Below are positions 43,814-51,337 of a DNA stretch of 64,000 nucleotides, in pieces. The notes under the pieces were generated by a model. The model worked only from the letters and a program-made list of their open reading frames with translations. It did not search any database and was not told the DNA's origin. The stretch is from HK1 sp965202735 (GTDB lineage Bacteria > Pseudomonadota > Gammaproteobacteria > HK1). The stretch's first letter is position 1, and each line of letters begins with the position of its first letter. Both the position numbers and the translations under genes were made by a program. The stretch spans positions 3,472,001-3,536,000 of the forward strand of contig OZ241844.1 of the NCBI GenBank assembly GCA_965202735.1. Reading direction: 5' to 3'.

Positions 43814-44079
43814 ATCGTCCGGCTCTGGAAGCAGGTCCGGCCGCCATGGGCGGTCCGGCTGCCGGGCGGCCGCCCCGGCCGCCGCGGTCCTCTGCTGGCG
43901 CAGCATCAGCCACGCCGCGATGGGGGCCCCGATGGCGACGGCCAGGATCGTCCGGCTCTGGAAGCAGGTCCGGCCGCCATGGGCGGTCCGGCTACCGGGC
44001 GGCCGCCTCGGCCGCCGCGATCCTCTGCTGGCGCAGCATCAGCCACGCCGCGATGGCGACCCCGATGGCGACGGTCAGG
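43814..44079 (+). repeat. 133-bp tandem duplication of the 3' end of the ABC permease gene
   Basis: Copies 43814-43946 and 43947-44079 match closely (ATCGTCCGGCTCTGGAAGCA at each start). The second copy contains the real end of the permease gene, with its stop at 43992-43994. In the first copy the matching stop (TAG on the minus strand) reads CAG. The duplicate therefore lies downstream of the gene as a non-coding spare. Confidence 0.9.
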
Positions 44080-44819
44080 ATGATGATGGTCGCCAGCGCG
44101 TTGATGTCGGGCCGCAGGCCGAGCCGGATGCGCGAGTAGATCAGGATCGGCAGGGTGCTCGACCCGGGGCCGGTCACGAAGCTCGCGATCACCAGGTCGT
44201 CCAGCGACAGCGTGAACGCCAGCAGCCAGCCGGCCATCATGCCGGGCGCGAGGCGCGGCAGGGTGATGTCCATCAGCACCCGCAACGGCTTCGCGCCGAG
44301 GTCGAGCGCGGCCTCCTCCAGATCCTGCCCCATGCCGGTCAGCCGCGACTGGATGATCACCGCCACGTAGGCCAGCGAGAACGTGATGTGGGCGATGGTG
44401 ATGGTCGAGAAGCCGCGCTTCGACGGCCAGCCGATCCACTCGTTGAGGGTGATGAACAGCAGCAGGAGCGAAAGGCCCGTGATCACCTCCGGCATCACCA
44501 GCGGCGCGCTCAGCATCCCGCCGAACAGCGTGCGCCCGCGGAACCGGCCGAAACGCACCATGGCCAGCCCGGCCAGGGTGCCGAGCAGCGTGGCCGCGGT
44601 CGCGTTCACCACCGCGATCCGGAGGCTCAGCCACACCGCCGCCCACACCTCCTCGCTCCGGAACAGCTCGACGTACCAGCGCAGCGACCAGCCGCCCCAC
44701 ACCGGCACCAGCCTGGAGTGGTTGAACGAGTAGACGATCAGAAGGACCAGGGGGATGTACAGGAACGCGATGCCCAGCCAGAGCATCACGGTGAGAAAGG
44801 AGGAGCGGCCGTGCCGCAT
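43992..44819 (-). CDS. Polyamine-type ABC transporter permease (PotC/PotI)
   Basis: The 275-residue inner-membrane protein has six helices and the EAA loop LEEAALDLGAKPLRVLMDITLP that contacts the ATPase. SFNHSRLVPVWGGWSLRWY near the N-terminus is characteristic of PotI/PotC. It is the last gene of a five-gene set (aminotransferase, binding protein, ATPase, two permeases). Its 3' end has been duplicated in tandem (43814-44079). Confidence 0.93.
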   Translation of the reverse strand: MRHGRSSFLTVMLWLGIAFLYIPLVLLIVYSFNHSRLVPVWGGWSLRWYVELFRSEEVWAAVWLSLRIAVVNATAATLLGTLAGLAMVRFGRFRGRTLFGGMLSAPLVMPEVITGLSLLLLFITLNEWIGWPSKRGFSTITIAHITFSLAYVAVIIQSRLTGMGQDLEEAALDLGAKPLRVLMDITLPRLAPGMMAGWLLAFTLSLDDLVIASFVTGPGSSTLPILIYSRIRLGLRPDINALATIIILTVAIGVAIAAWLMLRQQRIAAAEAAAR

Positions 44820-44888
44820 GGCCTACCCGAGCACCTCGTGGCCGCGGCCCCGGCCACGGACGGAACGCCCGTGCCGCATGGCCTACCC
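44811..44888. repeat. Short duplication at the permease-permease junction
   Basis: GTGCCGCATGGCCTACCC occurs at 44811-44828 and 44871-44888, so the start region of the downstream permease is echoed just after the end of the upstream one (period 60). Confidence 0.75.
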
Positions 44889-45809
44889 CCTCTCCGCCTC
44901 TCTGGCCTGATAGTGCTGGTACACCATCATCGGCGCCACCAGCAGCACCAGCAGGACGATCGCCACCGCGGAGGCGATCGGCCAGTCGTGGTTGGCGTGG
45001 AACTCGTTGTAGAGCACGCGGCCGATCATCTGGACGTTCCCGCCGCCCAGCAGATCGGGCACCACGTACTCCCCGGTCGCCGGGATGAACATGAGCAGCG
45101 AGCCGGCGATGATGCCCGGCGCCGTCAACGGCAGCGTCACGGTGAAGAAGGCGTTGATCGGCCGCGCGCCCAGGTCCGCCGCCGCTTCCAGCAGCGAGCC
45201 GTCGAGCTTCTCCATGTTCGCGTAGAGCGGCAGCACCACGAACGGCAGGTAGGTGTAGACGATCCCGAGGTAGACCGCGAAGTCGGTGTAGAGCATCCGG
45301 ATCGGCTCGTCGACGAGGCCGATCGCGATCAGCAGGTTGTTGATGGTGCCCTGGTCGGCCAGCAGGCCCATCCAGGCGTAGACGCGGAGCAGGAACGACG
45401 TCCAGAACGGCAGGATGACCGCCATCAGGAGCAGGTTGCGCGCCACCGGCGGGGAGCGGACGATGCCGTAGGCGATGGGATAGCCGATCAGCAGGCTGAC
45501 GAGGGTCGATATCGCCGCGATCCTGACCGAGTTGACGTAGGTGCTGGCGTAGAGCTCGTCCTCGAGGACGTAGAGGAAGTTGTCGAACACGAGCCGGACG
45601 GTGAGGATCCCCTCTTCGGTCCATTCCAGCAGCCCGGTGAACGGAGGGCTGGCGATGATCGATTCCGCAACGCTGATCTTGGCGACGATGAAGAACGGGA
45701 ACAGGAAGAAGACCAGCATCCAGACACAGGGGACGAGGACGACGATCCGCTGCCATCTCGCCTGGACGAGACGGGACAGCCTGGCTCCGGGCGAAGGACG
45801 ATCCGGCAT
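44883..45809 (-). CDS. Polyamine-type ABC transporter permease (PotB/PotH)
   Basis: The 308-residue protein has six helices and the EAA loop LLEAAADLGARPINAFFTVTLP. LPFWTSFLLRVYAWMGLL and NEFHANHDWPIASAVA are typical of PotH. The start at 45809 (MPDRPSPGARL) is preferred to 45896 since the extra residues overlap the ATPase gene. It lies 26 bases after the ATPase stop. Confidence 0.94.
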   Translation of the reverse strand: MPDRPSPGARLSRLVQARWQRIVVLVPCVWMLVFFLFPFFIVAKISVAESIIASPPFTGLLEWTEEGILTVRLVFDNFLYVLEDELYASTYVNSVRIAAISTLVSLLIGYPIAYGIVRSPPVARNLLLMAVILPFWTSFLLRVYAWMGLLADQGTINNLLIAIGLVDEPIRMLYTDFAVYLGIVYTYLPFVVLPLYANMEKLDGSLLEAAADLGARPINAFFTVTLPLTAPGIIAGSLLMFIPATGEYVVPDLLGGGNVQMIGRVLYNEFHANHDWPIASAVAIVLLVLLVAPMMVYQHYQAREAERG

Positions 45810-45835
45810 GACTTCCGCCGCCGCCGCCACCGCCG

Positions 45836-46954
45836 CTACCTCGCCAGCAGGACCGGGCTGGAGTCGTCCCAGGACAGGACGACCTCGTCTTCCCACTGGA
45901 TCGCATGCTGCCGGTCCCTCGGCCGGACCCGGTTCGGCGCGGAGACCTCGATGAGCGATCCGCCGACCCGGACCTTGTAGACCGACAGGTCGCCGAAGTA
46001 GCCCATCTCCTCGACGACCCCCTTCACCCGCACCGTGCCGAGCGCGCCGTCCCCGGACTTCGCCAGATGGATCTTCTCCGGCCGCAGCGCGATCCAGACC
46101 CTGGCGCCGTCACCCACCGGCATGCCCTGGTCGACGCGGATCGGGCCGAGGTCGGTATCGACGTCGACGTGATCGGGGCCGGCCTCCGTGACCCGCCCTT
46201 CGAGCATGTTGGTCGAGCCGATGAAGTCCGCGACGAACCGGGACTCCGGGAACTCGTAGATCTCGGTCGGCGTGCCGACCTGGCGGAACCCGCCCGCGTC
46301 CATCACCGCGATCCGGGTCGACAGCGTCATCGCCTCCTCCTGGTCGTGGGTGACGACGATGAAGGTGATGCCGACCTGCTCCTGGATGTTCATCAGCTCG
46401 AACTGGGTCTGCTCGCGCAGCCGCCTGTCGAGCGCCCCCAGCGGCTCGTCGAGCAGGAGCAGCTTCGGGCGCTTGACCAGCGCCCGCGCCAGCGCCACGC
46501 GCTGCCGCTGCCCGCCCGAGAGCTGATGCGGCTTGCGCTTGCGGAGCTCCTGGAGCTGGACGAGCCTCAGCACCTCGTCGACGCGCTCCGCGATCTCCGC
46601 CTTCGGCGCCCGGCCCTGCTTCAGGCCGTAGGCGACGTTCTTCTCCACCGTCATGTGCGGAAACAGCGCGTAGCTCTGGAACATCATGTTCGTCGGCCGC
46701 TCGTAGGCGGGCACCGCCGACATGTCCACCCCGTCGATGCTGATGCTTCCCGACGTCGGGGTCTCGAACCCCGCCAGCATCCGCAGCAGGGTGCTCTTGC
46801 CGCACCCGGAGCCGCCGAGCAGGCAGAACAGCTCGCCCCTGTAGATGTCGAGGTCGACGTTGTCGACGGCCACGAAGTCGCCGAACTTCCTGGTCACGCC
46901 CCGCAGCCTGACGAACGGCGACGCGCCGGGGTCGAGCCACGGCGTCCCGCTCAC
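45836..46954 (-). CDS. potA: Polyamine-type ABC transporter ATP-binding protein (PotA/PotG)
   Basis: The 372-residue protein has Walker A GGSGCGKST, Q-loop MMFQSYALFPH, signature LSGGQRQR, Walker B LLLLDEPLGALD and H-loop VVTHDQEEA, then a C-terminal TOBE domain (about 290-370). It drives uptake of spermidine, putrescine or a related substrate with the permeases downstream. Start 46954 (MSGTPWLDPGASPF) lies 30 bases after the binding-protein stop. Confidence 0.95.
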   Translation of the reverse strand: MSGTPWLDPGASPFVRLRGVTRKFGDFVAVDNVDLDIYRGELFCLLGGSGCGKSTLLRMLAGFETPTSGSISIDGVDMSAVPAYERPTNMMFQSYALFPHMTVEKNVAYGLKQGRAPKAEIAERVDEVLRLVQLQELRKRKPHQLSGGQRQRVALARALVKRPKLLLLDEPLGALDRRLREQTQFELMNIQEQVGITFIVVTHDQEEAMTLSTRIAVMDAGGFRQVGTPTEIYEFPESRFVADFIGSTNMLEGRVTEAGPDHVDVDTDLGPIRVDQGMPVGDGARVWIALRPEKIHLAKSGDGALGTVRVKGVVEEMGYFGDLSVYKVRVGGSLIEVSAPNRVRPRDRQHAIQWEDEVVLSWDDSSPVLLAR

Positions 46955-46984
46955 CCCTTCAGGCCCCGTTCCCGGACCGAAACC

Positions 46985-48094
46985 TCACTGCCCGGCCTTC
47001 ACCTCGGTCCACACGCGGGTGACGAGGCGCTCGATCTTCCTCGGCGGCACCGCCAGCGTATACATCCGGGCCACCGCCTCCGCCGGCGGATACGACGCCG
47101 GGCTGCCCGTCACCGCGGGGTCGACCATGTCGCGGGCCGGCCCGTTCGCCGTGGCGTACCACGTGAAGTTGGAGTCCGCCGCCGCAACCTCCGGACGCAT
47201 CATGTAGTCGAGGAACTTGTGCGCCGCCTCGACGTTCCCGGCGTCGGCGGGAATGACCCAGCCGTCGATCCACAGTTGCGCCTTCCCGTCGCCCTCCGGC
47301 AGGAAGAAGTCGAGCACCACCCCGGTATTGGCTTCCGCCGCGCCGGACATGGCCAGAAGCCCGTCCGGCCCCCACGTGAAGGCGACGCAGAACTCGCGTT
47401 GCGGCATGCGCTGATAGGCGTAGTTGTCGAACGTCTTGATGTAGGGACGCACGGCCAGGAGGGTGTCCTTGACCTTCGCGTAGTCCTTCCGGCTCGTGGA
47501 GTCCGGGGGAAGGCCGAGATACGCGAGCGTCGTCGGGATGACGTCGGTGGGAGAGTCCAGGAAGGCGACGCCGCACTTGGCGATCTCCTTCATGTGGACG
47601 GGGTCGAGGATCAGATCCAGGGACCCGATCGGGGCATCCGGGTAGGTCTCCAGCACCAGCTCCCGGTTGTAGGTGACCCCGTGCGTGCCCCACATGTAGG
47701 GGACGATGTAGCTGTTGCCCGGGTCCCACTTGCCGTCGAGCTGCTCCATGATCTCCGGCATCATGTTCTGCACGTTGGGCAGCTTCGACTTGTCCAGCGG
47801 CTGCAGGATGCCGGCCGGGATCAGGCGCGCGATCTGGCTGGAGGAGTGGGAGACCACGTCGTAGCCGGAGTTGCCGGCCAGGAGCTTCGAATCGATCGCC
47901 TCGACCGAGTCGTAGTGGTCGTAGACCACCCTGATGCCGGTCTCCTTCTCGAAGTTCGAGATCGTGTCCTCGGCGATGTACTCCGCCCAGTTGGTGACGT
48001 GCAGCACCTCTTCGGCGCCGGCCGGTGCGGCGGCCAGACCCGCCACCGACGCGGCGAGGACCGCCCGCTTCAGCTTCGATACCGTCGTGTTCAT
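46985..48094 (-). CDS. Polyamine (putrescine-type) periplasmic binding protein PotF-like
   Basis: The 369-residue protein has a signal peptide (about 1-27, ending APAGA-EE), then HVTNWAEYIAEDTISNFEKE typical of PotF/PotD, with the ligand-pocket pieces YDVVSHSSSQIARL, YMWGTHGVTYN and WIDGWVIPADAGN. It binds putrescine or a related diamine and delivers it to the transporter encoded downstream. The nearby class-III aminotransferase supports a diamine ligand. Confidence 0.94.
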   Translation of the reverse strand: MNTTVSKLKRAVLAASVAGLAAAPAGAEEVLHVTNWAEYIAEDTISNFEKETGIRVVYDHYDSVEAIDSKLLAGNSGYDVVSHSSSQIARLIPAGILQPLDKSKLPNVQNMMPEIMEQLDGKWDPGNSYIVPYMWGTHGVTYNRELVLETYPDAPIGSLDLILDPVHMKEIAKCGVAFLDSPTDVIPTTLAYLGLPPDSTSRKDYAKVKDTLLAVRPYIKTFDNYAYQRMPQREFCVAFTWGPDGLLAMSGAAEANTGVVLDFFLPEGDGKAQLWIDGWVIPADAGNVEAAHKFLDYMMRPEVAAADSNFTWYATANGPARDMVDPAVTGSPASYPPAEAVARMYTLAVPPRKIERLVTRVWTEVKAGQ

Positions 48095-48334
48095 TGCATC
48101 CCCCCGTTCGTGTGAGGCCCGTCGTGATCGCCGACCGGGCCGATTCGCGCGGCATCCGCGCCCGGCACCCCTGCCCCCCGTCGCCCCGCTCGTTCCGCGG
48201 GCCGGCTCCCGGGGCAGGACCGTCCTCCCGCGTCCCTGAACGCCCCGGACCGGGCCGCTCCCCGACGCACGGCGCCTTCTTCGGCCGGCGGGCGTTCCGG
48301 GCGATGGGCGTCCCGATGGAGAACGCTCACTGTC

Positions 48335-49708
48335 CTATCCGGCGACGGACCCGGCCACGTCGCGGATCGCCCGCTCCAGAATGTCGAACATCTCGTCGAT
48401 CTGGCGTTCCGTGATGATCAGCGGCGGCGAGAACACGCACATGTTCAGCAGCGGCCGCACGATCAGCCCCAGCGCCTCGCAGCGCTCGTCGATCCGCCGG
48501 CCGAACTCCCGGTCGAGCGCCAGCCGGTCGCCCTCCCTCGGCAGGCGTCCCTCCACGCAGCCGACCAGACCCAGGCCCCGCGTTTCGCCGACGATCGGCG
48601 ATCCCCCGAGCGCGTGAAGCCGTTCCAGGAAGTGCGGCGAGACCCGCCGGACGTGCTCGAGGATGCCTTCGTCCTCGAAGATCCCGATGTTCTTCAGCGC
48701 CGCCGCGCAGGAGACCGGATGGCCGGAATACGTGTAGCCGTTGGAGAACAGGACGTCCTCCTGCCCCGGGCCGGACACCGGGTCCAGCACGCGGTCCGAG
48801 ATCAGGCACGCCCCCAGCGGCAGGTAGCCGGAGGTGAGCCCCTTGGCGCAGGTGATCAGGTCCGGCTGGATCCCGAACACGTCCTCCGACGCGAACCAGT
48901 GGCCGAGCCGCCCGAACCCGGTGACCACCTCGTCGGAGATGTAGAGCACGTCGTGGGCGCGGCAGACCTCCAGGCAGCGCCGGTGGTAGCCCGGGGGCGG
49001 AATGACGACCCCGCCCGAGGCGAGCACCGGCTCGGCGATGAAGGCGCCGACCCGGTCCGGCCCGAGCTCGGCGATGGCCGTCTCCAGGTCCGCGACCTTC
49101 GCGTCGCACCACGCCTCCGGGCTCATCCCCTCCGGCCGCAGGGACGGATTGACGTCGGGCAGCAGGCGCGTCAGCTCGTCGTCGACGTCGAACCAGCTCC
49201 TGCCGCGCTCCTTGCCGGTGACCGAGGCGGCGAGGTACGTCGACCCGTGATAGGCCTTCTCCCTGGAGATGATCACCTTCTTTCGCGGCCGCCCCAGCCG
49301 GTTGTTGTAGAAGTGCGCGAAGCGCAGCGCGGTGTCGACCGCGGTGGACCCGCCGGTGGTGAAGAACACGGTGTTCAGGTCGCCGGGGGCGAGGTCGGCG
49401 AGCTTCTTCGCGAGCAGCGCTCCGGGCTCGCTGGCCGTGTTCCAGGGGGAGTGGTAGGAGAGCCGCATCACCTGCTCGGCGATGGCGTCCGCCATGTCCC
49501 GGCGGCCGTAGCCGATCTGCGTGCACCACATCCCGCCGGGACCGTCGATCAGCCGCTTGCCGTCCGGCGTCCAGACGTGGATGCCCTCCGCCCGGGCCGA
49601 GATCGTGCGGTTCGCCCCGCCCCGCAGCCACATGGCGTCCCAGGGGTGCAGGTAGTGCTCGTTGTCGTAGTCGCGGATGGCGGCGGCGGAGTTGCTGAGT
49701 GGGGACAT
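48335..49708 (-). CDS. Class-III aminotransferase (putrescine/omega-amino acid-pyruvate type)
   Basis: The 457-residue PLP enzyme shows GMWCTQIGYGRRDMADA, FFTTGGSTAVDTALRF, ISREKAYHGST, YISDEVVTGFGRLG and the PLP Lys in LITCAKGLTSGYLPLGA, features of SpuC-type putrescine-pyruvate and related omega-transaminases. It sits 240 bases upstream of the polyamine transporter genes on the same strand. Imported diamine would be transaminated to gamma-aminobutyraldehyde. A taurine- or beta-alanine-type substrate cannot be excluded. Confidence 0.92.
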   Translation of the reverse strand: MSPLSNSAAAIRDYDNEHYLHPWDAMWLRGGANRTISARAEGIHVWTPDGKRLIDGPGGMWCTQIGYGRRDMADAIAEQVMRLSYHSPWNTASEPGALLAKKLADLAPGDLNTVFFTTGGSTAVDTALRFAHFYNNRLGRPRKKVIISREKAYHGSTYLAASVTGKERGRSWFDVDDELTRLLPDVNPSLRPEGMSPEAWCDAKVADLETAIAELGPDRVGAFIAEPVLASGGVVIPPPGYHRRCLEVCRAHDVLYISDEVVTGFGRLGHWFASEDVFGIQPDLITCAKGLTSGYLPLGACLISDRVLDPVSGPGQEDVLFSNGYTYSGHPVSCAAALKNIGIFEDEGILEHVRRVSPHFLERLHALGGSPIVGETRGLGLVGCVEGRLPREGDRLALDREFGRRIDERCEALGLIVRPLLNMCVFSPPLIITERQIDEMFDILERAIRDVAGSVAG

Positions 49709-50074
49709 GGGGCCTCCTGGTGCTGGTGACCGGCGGCATGAGGGCCCGCGGGCACATCACGCCGAGCCGGATGAGCGGGACGAAGGGGCCGGCTCCTCGC
49801 CCGGGACCCGGGCGCCGTGCTTCCGGGCGCGGGGCCCCGCACCCGGGCCCGAGCCGGGAGCGACAGCCGGTTCCGACCGCCGGTACCGACAGCCGACTCA
49901 CCGGGGCCGGCCCTCCATGCGCGGCTCCCCGCCCGGCTGCCGGTTCGCACCGATCCGGCCCGGCAAGGGCCGGGGACCGCGTCCGGCCCGGTACGGCAAG
50001 GCCCGGCAAGGGCCGGGGACCGCTTCCACCGGGCACCCCCGCGCCTCGGGTACGGGCCGGAAGCTGTCGGGTCG
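49709..50074. repeat. Intergenic region with a short tandem duplication, no gene
   Basis: The gap carries CCCGGCAAGGGCCGGGGACC twice (ends at 49980 and 50023, period 43) and other GC-rich palindromes such as CCGGGACCCGGG. I see no coding region. It separates the class-III aminotransferase from the Rieske oxygenase, both on the minus strand. Confidence 0.6.
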
Positions 50075-51337
50075 TCACCCGGGCGCCGCGGCGGCGGCCT
50101 TCGACGCCTGCGCACTCGAGCGCGACATCCGGCCGTTTGTCTCGGCGACGGTACCCCGCGCCGGTGCGTGCCGCAAGGTCATCACCGGGATCGCGGCCCG
50201 CAGCGCCTCGTGGTGCGAGCGCACCCCGTACTCGCGATCCGACAGGATGATTCCGTCGAAGGCGCTCGACTCCATGGCCTCCCAGGTCCATTCGATCAGC
50301 CGCGTATCCTCCCGGTCCGCGCAGCGGTCGATGCGGCCGGACAGATAGCGCGACAGCCGCAGCGCCCGGCTTTCCGCCGGATGGCGGTAGGCCGCGCCGC
50401 GCAGCAGGGTGCGGCGCGCGTCGAGCGGGTACTCCTGGTAGAAGAGCGTGGAATCGGGATAGAACGCGATCACGGTGTTCGGGAACAGGCCGACGTACAG
50501 CCATGCACGCCGGTGGGACACGGGAAGCTCGGGGCGCTCGGGCAGGATCTTCTTGTAGTGCCGGACGCTCCAGAGCCGGCCCGGCCGCTCCGTGAACCTT
50601 CCGAACGAGCGGGTCGTGCCGTCGATCAGCGGCTCGTCGCAGCAGCTCTCTCCGTAAAGCTCCCGAAGGCCGGGGTGCGCCACGGGCACGTGGTAGCCCT
50701 CGTTGTCCACGTCACGCACCGCCTTCCAGTTCACGGCCAGCTCCCGGACCCGGAAATCGCCGGCGGCGGGCACCATCGCGCGGGTCGCGTAGGGCGCCAC
50801 CTCCGCATCGTGGCGTGCGAGCACCTGCGAGACGGCAGGCTGGCCACCCGGAAGGAACCGCACGAAGACGAACCCCATCCAGATGTCCGACTCGACGGGC
50901 TTCAGGCCATGCTCGATCCGGTCGAGCTTCGGGAGGCTGTCGGGGAAGGCCGCGCCGCGCAGGGTGCCGTCGAAGCTGTAGCGCCAGCCGTGGAACGGGC
51001 AGGTGATCATCCGATCGCACCGCCCGCGGCTTCGCGCAACCACCCGGGAGCCCCGGTGCCGGCACAGGTTGTGGAACGCGCGGACCCGGCCGTCCGCATC
51101 GCGCAGGATCAGGGCGCGTTCGCCGGCGATGTCGAACGCGACGTAGTCCCCCGGCGCCGCGACATCCGACACGTGGCACGCCAGTTGCCAGTGACGGCGG
51201 AACAGGACGTCCTTCTCGACCTCCGTCAGCTCCTCGCTGCGATAGGTCCAGGGCGGCAGTCCGCCGCGGTCCCACCCGCCCGGAGCGCCGGCCTCCGCCG
51301 CGGGCTCGGGACGCTGGCGAGAGCTGCCCGGAATCAC
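50075..51337 (-). CDS. Rieske non-heme iron oxygenase, alpha subunit (GbcA/stachydrine demethylase-like)
   Basis: The 420-residue protein has a Rieske domain with CRHRGSRV and CPFHGWRYSFDG, and a catalytic domain with DVDNEGYHVPVAHPGL, the D/N-E-x-x-H-x(4)-H iron site. This arrangement is that of oxygenases removing methyl groups from quaternary amines (glycine betaine, proline betaine, carnitine). The GTG start at 51337 overlaps the stop of the dimethylglycine-dehydrogenase-like gene (GTGA), pointing to coupled demethylation. The reductase subunit is not adjacent. The last 25 residues are Ala/Ser-rich. The substrate is an inference. Confidence 0.88.
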   Translation of the reverse strand: MIPGSSRQRPEPAAEAGAPGGWDRGGLPPWTYRSEELTEVEKDVLFRRHWQLACHVSDVAAPGDYVAFDIAGERALILRDADGRVRAFHNLCRHRGSRVVARSRGRCDRMITCPFHGWRYSFDGTLRGAAFPDSLPKLDRIEHGLKPVESDIWMGFVFVRFLPGGQPAVSQVLARHDAEVAPYATRAMVPAAGDFRVRELAVNWKAVRDVDNEGYHVPVAHPGLRELYGESCCDEPLIDGTTRSFGRFTERPGRLWSVRHYKKILPERPELPVSHRRAWLYVGLFPNTVIAFYPDSTLFYQEYPLDARRTLLRGAAYRHPAESRALRLSRYLSGRIDRCADREDTRLIEWTWEAMESSAFDGIILSDREYGVRSHHEALRAAIPVMTLRHAPARGTVAETNGRMSRSSAQASKAAAAAPG

